Assembly: GCF_001276515.1 (NCBI RefSeq)
Contig: NZ_LDVZ01000002.1
Location: forward strand, 62,001 to 126,000
Origin: Haemophilus sp. C1
GTDB taxonomy: Bacteria; Pseudomonadota; Gammaproteobacteria; Enterobacterales; Pasteurellaceae
Length of the DNA stretch: 64,000 nucleotides
Direction of reading: 5' to 3'
Below are positions 1-10,677 of this stretch, piece after piece. The position numbers and the translations under genes were made by a program. Each line of letters begins with the position of its first letter. Position 1 is the stretch's first letter. The notes under the pieces are model-generated. The model was given only the letters and a program-made list of their open reading frames with translations. It searched no databases and was not told the DNA's origin.

Positions 1-124
1 ATTTACTTTGATCTTGAGCACCGCAAGGATGGAATTGACAATCTTCCAGTTGAGTTTGTAGCTGTGCAAGATCCCAATCTAGCGGTTTAGTCAGCCTATA
101 AGTCATTAAATTTTTGAACCACAT
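1..124 (-). CDS. rdgC: RdgC, nucleoid-associated recombination protein (5' end only)
   Basis: The reverse complement from the ATG at 124 reads MWFKNLMTYRLTKPLDWDL and later CQFHPCGAQD. This matches my recollection of the E. coli RdgC N-terminus (MLWFKNLMVYRLSRE, then FTPCGSQD). RdgC is a ring-forming DNA-binding protein thought to modulate RecA-dependent recombination. Only about 41 codons lie in the window and the rest runs off the left edge. The gene is divergent from proC, with about 65 bp between the two starts, so both promoters must lie there. Confidence 0.8.
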   Translation of the reverse strand, partial: MWFKNLMTYRLTKPLDWDLAQLQTQLEDCQFHPCGAQDQSK

Positions 125-189
125 CGTAACACTTCCTTCAATATAGGGTAGAATGTGCGGCATTATAGCTCATAAAAGTAGGAAAAACG

Positions 190-1005
190 ATGCAACACAA
201 ATTGATTGCCTTTATTGGCGGCGGCAATATGGCGCAGGCTATTATTCTTGGATTATTGAAACAAGGTTATCCTGCCGAGCAAATTATTGTGAATGATCCG
301 AATCAGGAAAAAAGAGCATTCTTTGCCAATCTTGGTGTGGCAACTTCAGAAAATAATGTGGAAAGCGTAATCAAAGCGGAAGTTGTGTTGCTTGCGGTAA
401 AACCTCAAATGATGGCTGATGTTTGTTCGCCATTAAGTGCGGTAGATTTTTCCGATAAATTATTAATTTCCATTGCTGCGGGGATTTCAACTGAACGCTT
501 GAACTCATTAATTCCAAGTATAAAATCGATAGTGCGCGTCATGCCAAATACGCCAGCATTAGTAGGGGAAGGCATGGCAGGTTTATTTGCACCGAAAAAT
601 ACGAGCGAAAATCACCGCACTTTTGCACAAGATTTATTGGGGGCGGTGGGAAGAACGGTTTGGGTGAGTGATGAAACTCAAATGCACGCAGTAACTGCCG
701 CGTCAGGAAGTAGCCCAGCCTATTTCTTTTTGATGCTGGAGGCGATGCAGCAAGCCTTAATCAAAATGAATATTGATGAGAAAACTGCGCGTGAATTAGT
801 GCAGCAATCCATGCTTGGTGCAGCAAAAATGGTGACAGAAAATCCGCAAATTGCGCTTTCAACTTTACGAGAAAATGTCACTTCGAAAGGTGGCACCACT
901 GCGGCGGCGTTAGCGGCATTTGACGCACAACATTTTAATCAAACTATAGAGCAAGCTATGCAGGCTTGCTTGTCTCGTTCACAAGAAATGGAAACTTTAT
1001 TCTGA
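190..1005 (+). CDS. proC: Pyrroline-5-carboxylate reductase
   Basis: ProC reduces 1-pyrroline-5-carboxylate to proline with NAD(P)H, the last step of proline synthesis in the cytoplasm. The 271-residue length is normal for the family. The N-terminus carries the Rossmann nucleotide motif GGGNMA (residues 10-15). The middle has [15 protein letters not shown], and the C-terminal dimerisation domain has the family signature [22 protein letters not shown] upstream of the ATG at 190 is a reasonable ribosome site. The stop codon overlaps the start of the next gene by one base (TGATG), so the two are probably co-translated. An uptake signal lies in frame near 613. Confidence 0.95.
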   Translation: MQHKLIAFIGGGNMAQAIILGLLKQGYPAEQIIVNDPNQEKRAFFANLGVATSENNVESVIKAEVVLLAVKPQMMADVCSPLSAVDFSDKLLISIAAGISTERLNSLIPSIKSIVRVMPNTPALVGEGMAGLFAPKNTSENHRTFAQDLLGAVGRTVWVSDETQMHAVTAASGSSPAYFFLMLEAMQQALIKMNIDEKTARELVQQSMLGAAKMVTENPQIALSTLRENVTSKGGTTAAALAAFDAQHFNQTIEQAMQACLSRSQEMETLF

Positions 1006-2171
1006 TGCAAGTTCGTCCTTTTTATTGGCTCGCACTGAGCTTTCTAGGTTACTACTGCGCTTATGGCGTATTTTTGCCGTTCTTCCCAGCATGGTTGAAA
1101 TCACAACAATATGGTGAAGAAATGATTGGTCTGGTGATCGGGAGTGCTTATATTTTCCGATTTGCGGGCGGATTATTTTTTTCATCGCTGATTAAAAAAG
1201 CCAATCATATTATTAGTTCCTTACGCCTATTGGCGTTAGCATCAGCTATTATTATGGCGGTTATGAGTTTAGTTGCACATAATTTTTGGTTGTTGTTTAT
1301 TGCTATCGGGTTGTATGCTTCTGTGAATTCAGCGGGAATGCCGATTGGGGATTCGTTAGCCTCCACTTGGCAACGCCAAATCGGCTTAGATTACGGCAAA
1401 GTGCGTTTAATTGGCTCTTCTGCCTTTATTCTTGGCGTGGTGGTATTCGGTGGCATTATTGGTTGGGTTGGTGAGCAAAATATCGTGTGGATTTTAACCG
1501 CACTTTTATCTTTCTATACCATCATTCAGCTTTTAAAACCGACCATTCCCCCAAAAGATGAAATACCCGAAGATGGCACTCAAAATCATATTGGTTTCAT
1601 TGCTTTACTGAAAAATCCTATTACATTGCGAGTCATGATTGCAGTGGGGCTGATTCAAGGCTCTCATGCGGCTTATTATGTTTATAGCACGATTTATTGG
1701 ACAAGCATTGGAATTTCTGTTTCACAAACTAGCTTACTTTGGGGCATTGGCGTATTAGCAGAAATTGTATTATTTTTCTTTTCTCGTCGTTTATTTCAAA
1801 ATATTTCTATTAGTGTGTTGCTTTATATTTCTGCACTTGCGTGCGTTGGACGCTGGGCTGTAATGGGATATATTGAAGATTTTTGGTTAATATTCTTATT
1901 GCAACTTATGCACAGTCTAACCTATGCCGTTTGCCATTATGCGATTGTTCGATATATCACGACCCAGCCGCAAAGCCATATTGCGAAGTTGCAAGGTTTG
2001 TATAATGGCTTATCGAATGGTGTGCTTATTGCCATTTTCACCGCGATTGCAGGTATGATTTATCCAACTTCTCCAGCGATGACATTTTTATTTATGAGTA
2101 TCATCGCGGCTGCTGCATTTTTTGTGATTCCTCGTAAGTTAAATGCTTTTTTGATTGTTCAGCATAAATAG
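1005..2171 (+). CDS. MFS transporter, HcaT/3-phenylpropionate permease-like
   Basis: This is a 388-residue hydrophobic protein with about 12 predicted membrane segments. It begins [20 protein letters not shown] and continues [10 protein letters not shown]. It resembles the E. coli HcaT family of nucleoside-H+ symporter/3-phenylpropionate-type MFS permeases, but no catabolic genes lie nearby, so the substrate is unknown. I chose the ATG at 1005, which overlaps the proC stop by one base, over an upstream in-frame start at 966, because the family begins at MQVRPFYW and the extra residues would be translated from inside proC. Membrane location is certain; substrate is not. Confidence 0.8.
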   Translation: MQVRPFYWLALSFLGYYCAYGVFLPFFPAWLKSQQYGEEMIGLVIGSAYIFRFAGGLFFSSLIKKANHIISSLRLLALASAIIMAVMSLVAHNFWLLFIAIGLYASVNSAGMPIGDSLASTWQRQIGLDYGKVRLIGSSAFILGVVVFGGIIGWVGEQNIVWILTALLSFYTIIQLLKPTIPPKDEIPEDGTQNHIGFIALLKNPITLRVMIAVGLIQGSHAAYYVYSTIYWTSIGISVSQTSLLWGIGVLAEIVLFFFSRRLFQNISISVLLYISALACVGRWAVMGYIEDFWLIFLLQLMHSLTYAVCHYAIVRYITTQPQSHIAKLQGLYNGLSNGVLIAIFTAIAGMIYPTSPAMTFLFMSIIAAAAFFVIPRKLNAFLIVQHK

Positions 2172-2201
2172 GATGCATCGCTTGCCTTGTAGAAAAGTAA
2201 T

Positions 2202-3095
2202 ATGAAAAATCTTGCGCTCATTGATTTGTTTCTTAATGAATATTGGATTGAAAAAGGGCTTTCAGAAAATACCGTTCAATCTTATCGTTTAGATTTAACC
2301 GCACTTTGTGATTGGTTGGATAAAAATGACTTGTCTTTGGAAACCTTAGATGCTGTTGATTTGCAAGGTTTTCTAGGTGAGCGCTTGGAGAAAGGTTACA
2401 AAGCTACGAGCACCGCGCGAATGTTAAGTGCAATGCGTAAACTTTTCCAATATTTATATCGGGAAAAATATCGAGTGGATGATCCGAGTGCGGTGCTAAG
2501 TTCGCCTAAATTACCTAGTCGCCTGCCAAAATATTTAACTGAGCAACAAGTGTCAGATTTGCTCAATACGCCAGATGTGGAAGTCCCTTTGGAATTGCGT
2601 GATAAAGCAATGTTAGAGTTGCTTTATGCGACTGGGCTTCGTGTAACGGAGTTAGTTTCGCTGACGATTGAAAACATGAGTGTGCAACAAGGCGTGGTGC
2701 GAGTGATTGGTAAAGGGAATAAAGAGCGTATTGTGCCAATGGGGGAAGAAGCTGCCTATTGGGTTCGTCAATTTATGCTTTATGGTCGTCCTGTGCTATT
2801 AAATGGGCAGAGTTCTGATGTTGTGTTTCCAAGTCAGCGTGCACAGCAAATGACTCGTCAAACTTTCTGGCATCGTGTAAAACATTATGCCATTCTCGCG
2901 GATATTGATGCTGATGCACTTTCCCCTCACGTTCTTCGCCACGCTTTTGCCACTCATTTAGTGAATCACGGTGCGGATTTACGCGTGGTGCAAATGTTGC
3001 TAGGGCATACAGATTTATCCACAACACAGATTTATACTCATGTGGCAAAAGAGCGATTGAAACGATTGCATGAAAGATTTCATCCTAGAGGATAG
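2202..3095 (+). CDS. xerD: Site-specific tyrosine recombinase XerD
   Basis: XerD acts with XerC at the dif site to resolve chromosome dimers during division. The 297-residue length is typical. The N-terminal SAM-like core-binding domain covers about residues 1-105. The catalytic domain carries the full active site: R147 (ATGLRVTEL), K171, H243 and R246 (HVLRHAFATH), H269 (LLGHTDLS) and nucleophile Y278 (TTQIYTH). It matches XerD better than XerC in the IEKGLSENTVQSYRLDL start. It follows the MFS gene by 30 bp. The gene looks intact and functional. Confidence 0.93.
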   Translation: MKNLALIDLFLNEYWIEKGLSENTVQSYRLDLTALCDWLDKNDLSLETLDAVDLQGFLGERLEKGYKATSTARMLSAMRKLFQYLYREKYRVDDPSAVLSSPKLPSRLPKYLTEQQVSDLLNTPDVEVPLELRDKAMLELLYATGLRVTELVSLTIENMSVQQGVVRVIGKGNKERIVPMGEEAAYWVRQFMLYGRPVLLNGQSSDVVFPSQRAQQMTRQTFWHRVKHYAILADIDADALSPHVLRHAFATHLVNHGADLRVVQMLLGHTDLSTTQIYTHVAKERLKRLHERFHPRG

Positions 3096-3239
3096 ATTGG
3101 TCTAACAAGGCTTTACATGCTAATTGTGGTTTTCTAATTGAGTTCATTGACCAAATCAGGTAAACTACCGTCCCGTCTTTGATAGCTAGTTATCTTCGAT
3201 TTTTGACCGCACTTTTGGTTGATTTTGTCTGTAAGATGA

Positions 3240-4919
<1,680 letters not shown>

Positions 4920-4936
4920 TGGATTAAATTAGAGTA

Positions 4937-4980
4937 AAAAGAGCGGTGAGAAACGATGAATTTTTTCACCGCTCTTTTAT
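4937..4980 (+). terminator. Rho-independent terminator of pyrG
   Basis: A 13-bp perfect stem (AAAAGAGCGGTGA at 4937-4949 pairing with TCACCGCTCTTTT at 4966-4978) ends in a T-run 18 bases after the pyrG stop. It contains a partial uptake-signal-like GCGGT but not the full core. Confidence 0.85.
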
Positions 4981-5094
4981 TTTTTAAAAATAGATAAAGA
5001 TCAAAGCATACGCATTTTTTACAAGACAAAATCTCAAAATAGCTTTATCATATCGCCTGTTTTAGGCTCGCCTAACCCGTTTTAATTAACTTAA

Positions 5095-6420
<1,326 letters not shown>

Positions 6421-6447
6421 TTCTTGCTGAATTTACTGTAAAATCTC

Positions 6448-6480
6448 ACCGCACTTTGTATAAAAGTGCGGTGTTTTTTA
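6448..6480 (+). terminator. Terminator of eno built from an inverted pair of uptake signals
   Basis: ACCGCACTTT (6448-6457) pairs with AAAGTGCGGT (6463-6472) and is followed by a T-rich run. Two head-to-head uptake signals forming a terminator is a well-known arrangement in Haemophilus. Confidence 0.85.
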
Positions 6481-6558
6481 TTAAATTGCAAAGCAATAGC
6501 TTGCCTACTATTTTTATCTAAATATTATCTGATTAACTAATTAAACTCAGTAAAAATC

Positions 6559-7269
6559 ATGAATGCAAAACTAGAGCTATACAGAAGATATTATTGTGTT
6601 GAAAGAAATATCAATGATTTTTCCGTATTAACCGAATGGGCTACCACTTATCTTATACAACAAGAATATGAAGATAATATTTATGAATTAGCACTAGCAA
6701 AAACTAGAAAAGAGGCATTATTTTTATCTGATAAAATTCTAGAAAATGTTGTATTTAATGACCAAAACTTACAAATAGCGACTATAGATGATAATACATC
6801 TATGTTTGATGTATTACCTAATGATATCAATTCTGCTGTGCTATTAGATGAATGGTATAATTGCCAAGTATACCAAATCGATTTGATGTTGATTTATCAA
6901 ATTCAATTTGAACATAAATTATTAAATAGAATAAATAAAATATTCCATAAAGAAACAAACCTCTTTACATTTAAATGTAACAAATGGTTTGAAAAAATTT
7001 GTAAAAACAAAAATAAAATCAGGAAACATCTATTTAACTATCTAGAAATAGAATATGCAGGAGAGTTTAGTCTTTATAAAGAAGCCAATGTTTTGGATTA
7101 TCTTTATGGAATCACAGATATAAGTTTCAATATAAAATCAAGCTTATCAATAATATCTCTTAGAAAAAGTGATTTTAGTCCTGAAGAATATAATTTACCA
7201 GATCTACCAGCTGAGTATATAGAGATAGAATTAGATAGAGATATTAATATCATATCAATATATGATTAG
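6559..7269 (+). CDS. Orphan 236-residue protein of unknown function
   Basis: I do not recognise this protein. It is cytoplasmic by composition, with no signal peptide or convincing membrane segment. It is rich in Ile, Asn, Lys, Tyr, Leu and Asp, with an acidic tail (PAEYIEIELDRDINIISIYD). The DNA is visibly more AT-rich than the neighbours and uses A/T-ending codons throughout. The ATG at 6559 has only a weak ribosome site (CAGTAAAAATC). It lies between the eno terminator and a conserved DUF2251-like gene, with no uptake signal inside. Composition suggests a transferred accessory gene; an immunity or phage-derived protein is possible but unsupported. Confidence 0.6.
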   Translation: MNAKLELYRRYYCVERNINDFSVLTEWATTYLIQQEYEDNIYELALAKTRKEALFLSDKILENVVFNDQNLQIATIDDNTSMFDVLPNDINSAVLLDEWYNCQVYQIDLMLIYQIQFEHKLLNRINKIFHKETNLFTFKCNKWFEKICKNKNKIRKHLFNYLEIEYAGEFSLYKEANVLDYLYGITDISFNIKSSLSIISLRKSDFSPEEYNLPDLPAEYIEIELDRDINIISIYD

Positions 7270-7303
7270 CACATTAAAAAACTTCAATTCAAGAGGAAAT
7301 ACC

Positions 7304-7723
7304 ATGTTACACTTAACCCTCGAAGATCAACTCTTTCTCGGTCAACCAAAGCAAGTAGGTACACACTCGACTGTGCATGATCACTTGGCAGTGATGTTTG
7401 AAGATAACGGCGAAACAGGCTATTTTTATGCACTTGATATGCGTCAAAATGCTCAACCGATAGTTGATATGTTGCACGTGTATAATGTTGATTCAACCTC
7501 TAATCATCATGAGGCACGCAAACTTGAAATTTGTTGGGATGAAAGTGGTTATTTAGCATTGTTGCTTATTAATGGCTATCCTCATGCCGTATTTAATTTT
7601 GCCCGTTTAGTAGGCTATAACAGCAATAAATATCCACAACCAGATTTAATGAGTATGTGGACTCGTGAAGAAATTACTAATAAACAGGCCGAGCAGTGGC
7701 TAGGCGTGAAAACCATTCGATAA
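7304..7723 (+). CDS. Conserved hypothetical protein, DUF2251-like
   Basis: This is a soluble protein of 139 residues beginning MLHLTLEDQLFLGQPK. It contains HDHLAVMFEDNGETGYFYALD and ends WLGVKTIR. I believe it belongs to the DUF2251 family (H. influenzae HI0931-like), which has no known function. The start at 7304 is preceded by AGAGGAAATACC, a good ribosome site. The longer in-frame start at 7262 would overlap the preceding orphan gene and lacks such a site. It sits 12 bp before the YgiB-like lipoprotein gene and is probably transcribed with it. Confidence 0.75.
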   Translation: MLHLTLEDQLFLGQPKQVGTHSTVHDHLAVMFEDNGETGYFYALDMRQNAQPIVDMLHVYNVDSTSNHHEARKLEICWDESGYLALLLINGYPHAVFNFARLVGYNSNKYPQPDLMSMWTREEITNKQAEQWLGVKTIR

Positions 7724-7735
7724 AAATTGAGAACA

Positions 7736-8317
7736 ATGAAAAAGAAAAATCAGATTTTAGTTAGTTTATCTATTGTGGCCTTATTAGGAGGCTGTTCAGA
7801 AGAACAAGTACAACGTGATGTGTATCAGTCTTTAGACGATTGTTTAGCGGATTGGAAAAAAATTGAGCTTTGTGAGGCTGATAAAAACACCGAGAGCACT
7901 CAGAAAACTGAAACTACACCACAACAGGGGCTTGGTTTAAATATTCGTGATAACGGTAATGCAGAAAGTGCGGTAAAAAATCCAGCTGAAAATAGTGCTC
8001 AAGCTAATCAAAGCGAGAATAATGCGGAATCAACAGCAAAAGCTGAAAGTACCGATCCTTCTTTAGGGGCTGCGATTGCTGGTGGCGTTATGGGGTATAT
8101 GGCGGCACGTGCAATTAGTAGTTTCCTTGGCCCAAGCTATCATCCTGGCAATCGAGCTGTCACCACACCAACAGGGCAAGTTGTGCAACCGCAAACGAAT
8201 CGTTCTGTTGGAAAACCAATGCTTGTGAAAGGAAATGCAGGAAGCATGAATAGCAAACCTGTATCTCGTGGTGGTTTTAGTAGCCCAAATAATACTAATC
8301 GTAGCAGTGGGGGCTAA
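7736..8317 (+). CDS. YgiB-like (DUF1190) lipoprotein
   Basis: The 193-residue precursor has a lipoprotein signal peptide ending at the lipobox ALLGGC. A low-complexity Asn/Glu/Ser/Thr-rich segment spans about residues 55-110. A glycine-rich hydrophobic patch follows (GAAIAGGVMGYMAAR). The tail VSRGGFSS...NRSSGG resembles the end of E. coli YgiB. The E. coli homologue is likewise followed by ygiC. Function is unknown; an outer-membrane-anchored partner of the ATP-grasp protein is plausible. The ATG at 7736 gives the correct signal peptide; a TTG nine bases upstream is unlikely. An uptake signal encodes SAVK in the linker. Confidence 0.72.
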   Translation: MKKKNQILVSLSIVALLGGCSEEQVQRDVYQSLDDCLADWKKIELCEADKNTESTQKTETTPQQGLGLNIRDNGNAESAVKNPAENSAQANQSENNAESTAKAESTDPSLGAAIAGGVMGYMAARAISSFLGPSYHPGNRAVTTPTGQVVQPQTNRSVGKPMLVKGNAGSMNSKPVSRGGFSSPNNTNRSSGG

Positions 8318-9499
8318 ATGAAACGTGTAACAGGGTTTCCTACTCGACCAGATATGGTGCAACAGCTACTTAATGTTGGATTTGATTATTATAACTTGCC
8401 TTCTAGTGATGGATCTCATTATTGGTCTGATAATGTTGCCTATGAATTTACCTTAGCGGAAATTGATCGCATTGAGGATACAACTAACGAATTACATTCA
8501 ATGTGTTTAGATTTTGTGGCGGATGAAATTAAAAAAGGCGATTATGAAAATTATCGTTTTACAGAGTTGCAAAAACAGCTTATTGAAACCTCTTGGCGTA
8601 ATCAAGATCCTTATTTATATGGACGCTTTGATTTTGGCTATGATGGTGACAACCTAAAAATGTTTGAATATAACGCCGATACGCCAACATCCTTGTTGGA
8701 GGCTGCGGTTGTTCAATGGCAGTGGTTGGAGCAAATTGAGGGCTTAAAACATCGTGATCAATTTAACTGGATTCATGAAGAATTAATAAAACATTTCCAA
8801 TTTTTGAAACAACAAAGTGGCAAAACAGATTTCCATTTTAGTGCCATGCAAGATGCTGGCCGTGAAGATTGGGGCAATGTGGATTATTTAGCTGATGTGG
8901 CTTATAACGCGGGTTGGAATATTCATCAATTAGCGGTGGAAGATATTGGCTATAACAGCGAAACAGAAAAATTTGTAGATTTAAATGATCAGCCTATTGA
9001 AATGTTATTTAAATTATATCCGCTGGAATGGCTAAGCCACGCTGAGTTTGCTCGCCATATTACAACCGCTGAAACACGATTTATTGAGCCTGCGTGGAAA
9101 ATGTTGTTAAGTAATAAAGCACTATTGGCAAAACTTTGGGCGCGTTATCCTAATCATCCGAATTTATTGCCTGCTTATTTTACGCCTTTTGAATTACCAA
9201 AAGATTTATCGATGTGGGTTAAAAAACCATTGTTAGGTCGAGAAGGTGCCAATGTCTTCTATTATGAGAAAAACAATGGCGTAGAATTTGCAGCGAAAGG
9301 AAGCGAGCACTCAACGTTTTATGGTAATTCAGGTTATGTTTATCAACAAAAATTTGAATTACCGAGTTTTGATGGAATGTATCCAATTATCGGCTCTTGG
9401 GTTGTGGGTGATGTGGCTTGCGGTATGGGATTACGCGAAGATTTTACTGCCGTCACTGGCAATGACAGTCATTTTGTGCCGCATTATTTTGTACCTTAA
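8318..9499 (+). CDS. YgiC-like glutathionylspermidine synthase family ATP-grasp protein
   Basis: The 393-residue protein corresponds to the C-terminal synthetase domain of glutathionylspermidine synthase, without the amidase domain. Visible motifs are GRFDFGYDG with FEYNADTPTSLLEA (substrate and metal binding), KPLLGREGANV (ATP-grasp lysine) and the tail PHYFVP. It is predicted to ligate an amine to a carboxyl group using ATP; the substrates of the YgiC type are not established. Its ATG directly follows the YgiB-like stop codon (TAAATG), indicating translational coupling. A paired uptake-signal terminator closes the unit. Confidence 0.85.
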   Translation: MKRVTGFPTRPDMVQQLLNVGFDYYNLPSSDGSHYWSDNVAYEFTLAEIDRIEDTTNELHSMCLDFVADEIKKGDYENYRFTELQKQLIETSWRNQDPYLYGRFDFGYDGDNLKMFEYNADTPTSLLEAAVVQWQWLEQIEGLKHRDQFNWIHEELIKHFQFLKQQSGKTDFHFSAMQDAGREDWGNVDYLADVAYNAGWNIHQLAVEDIGYNSETEKFVDLNDQPIEMLFKLYPLEWLSHAEFARHITTAETRFIEPAWKMLLSNKALLAKLWARYPNHPNLLPAYFTPFELPKDLSMWVKKPLLGREGANVFYYEKNNGVEFAAKGSEHSTFYGNSGYVYQQKFELPSFDGMYPIIGSWVVGDVACGMGLREDFTAVTGNDSHFVPHYFVP

Positions 9500-9535
9500 T
9501 GTGTCCTGAGTATTGCTAAAATAGCCAGAAAATTA

Positions 9536-9577
9536 ACCGCACTTTTGTCTTTTTTGATAAAAGTGCGGTTTATTTTT
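9536..9577 (+). terminator. Inverted uptake-signal terminator after the YgiC-like gene
   Basis: ACCGCACTTTT (9536-9546) pairs with AAAAGTGCGGT (9559-9569), followed by TTATTTTTT. Confidence 0.85.
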
Positions 9578-9629
9578 TGTGGATTTTATTTAACCCGAAA
9601 TGTGTATAGAGTATTTTCTTTAACAAATC

Positions 9630-9643
9630 TTGTAAAAAATCAA
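9630..9643. promoter_or_regulatory. Possible FNR-type site upstream of focA
   Basis: TTGTA-AAAA-ATCAA matches the FNR consensus TTGAT-N4-ATCAA at 8 of 10 positions. It lies about 140 bp upstream of focA. The focA-pflB operon is FNR-controlled in enteric bacteria, which makes a site here reasonable, but AT-rich sequence gives chance matches. Confidence 0.35.
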
Positions 9644-9697
9644 ATTTTGTTGAAATAAATAGTAGTTTTCTTTGCAATACAAGGGGAGGAGAGTAAA

Positions 9698-9835
9698 ATG
9701 GTGACGGTTGTAGAAGTATTTGAAGTTGTAAACCTATTAGAAGTATTAAATTTTCATTCACTTTTTCAATATTTGGAGTTTGATTATGGCATCAGAAAAT
9801 CAAAAACTATCTTCTGTTGCGCTCACACCTGTTGA
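9698..9835 (+). CDS. Possible 45-codon leader ORF overlapping the focA start
   Basis: An ATG at 9698 is preceded by GGGGAGGAGAG, one of the strongest ribosome sites in the window, at good spacing. The frame reads MVTVVEVFEVVNLLEVLNF and stays open to a TGA at 9833-9835. It overlaps the first 50 bases of focA in another frame. It resembles no protein I know. It could be a regulatory leader peptide whose translation influences the focA start, or a chance ORF next to a purine-rich tract. Confidence 0.35.
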   Translation: MVTVVEVFEVVNLLEVLNFHSLFQYLEFDYGIRKSKTIFCCAHTC

Positions 9836-10640
9836 AGCAACGGATTATGCAGAAAATACAGCGACTTATAAAGCAAATAAACGTCCATTTTTATCGTTTA
9901 TGTCTGGCATTAGTGCTGGAGCTTGTATTGCCTTAGCCTTTGTATTTTACACGACAACACAAACTGCTAGTGCAGGCGCACCTTGGGGATTAACCAAGTT
10001 AGTAGGTGGATTAGTCTTCTCCTTGGGCGTAATTATGGTGGTGATTTTAGGATCTGAATTATTCACCTCTTCTACTTTAACCTTAGTTGCCCGCGTAGGC
10101 GGAAAAATAACAACAACCCAAATGATTCGAAATTGGATCGTAGTATATTTGGGCAACTTCGTTGGCGGTTTATTTATTGCGGCTGTTATTTGGTTTGGTG
10201 GTCAAACAATGGCAGCAAATGGCCAATGGGGTTTAACAATTCTTGCAACCGCCCAACATAAAATTCATCACACGTGGTTTGAAGCTTTTAACCTAGGTAT
10301 TTTATGTAACATTATGGTGTGTGTGGCGGTTTGGATGTCTTATTCTGGTAAGACTGTTACAGACAAAGCTTTTATTATGATTATGCCGATTGGTTTGTTT
10401 GTCGCGTCAGGATTTGAACACTGTGTGGCTAATATGTTTATGATCCCTATGGGAATTATTACCGCACATTTTAGTACACCTGAATTTTGGCAACAAATCG
10501 GTGTTGATCCGATGAAATACGCAGATTTAGATTTGTACCATTTCATCGTGAAAAATTTAATCCCTGTAACGTTGGGAAATATTGTCGGCGGGGCAATTTG
10601 TATTGGTGTATTCCAACGTTATTTAACCAAAACTCATTAA
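9786..10640 (+). CDS. focA: Formate channel FocA
   Basis: FocA is a pentameric inner-membrane channel that exports, and at low pH imports, formate made by pyruvate formate-lyase. The 284-residue protein has six expected membrane segments of the FNT fold. Motifs include FVGGLFIAAVIWFGG (family signature), the conserved gate-loop region around HHTWFEAFNLGILCN, and ASGFEHCVANMF. The ATG at 9786 follows TTGGAGTTTGATT, an acceptable ribosome site. It ends 37 bp before pflB; the pair forms the conserved anaerobic focA-pflB operon. Confidence 0.93.
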   Translation: MASENQKLSSVALTPVEATDYAENTATYKANKRPFLSFMSGISAGACIALAFVFYTTTQTASAGAPWGLTKLVGGLVFSLGVIMVVILGSELFTSSTLTLVARVGGKITTTQMIRNWIVVYLGNFVGGLFIAAVIWFGGQTMAANGQWGLTILATAQHKIHHTWFEAFNLGILCNIMVCVAVWMSYSGKTVTDKAFIMIMPIGLFVASGFEHCVANMFMIPMGIITAHFSTPEFWQQIGVDPMKYADLDLYHFIVKNLIPVTLGNIVGGAICIGVFQRYLTKTH

Positions 10641-10677
10641 AGATTTACTTATTTATTAATTAACAAAGGAAATGACT

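Noticed and set aside
5018..5051. Sigma-70 promoter for eno (TTTACA and TATCAT)
   Set aside because: The spacing is 22 bp, outside the normal range, and no supporting dyad is present.
9570..9761. Minus-strand 63-residue ORF upstream of focA
   Set aside because: It is made from an AT-rich noncoding leader, has no ribosome site and no protein-like pattern; the plus-strand small ORF at 9698 has the stronger signal.
10461..10470. Uptake signal in focA (ACCGCACAT)
   Set aside because: It lacks the final TT of the core; near matches such as this and AAGTGCGGA at 26219 were not counted.
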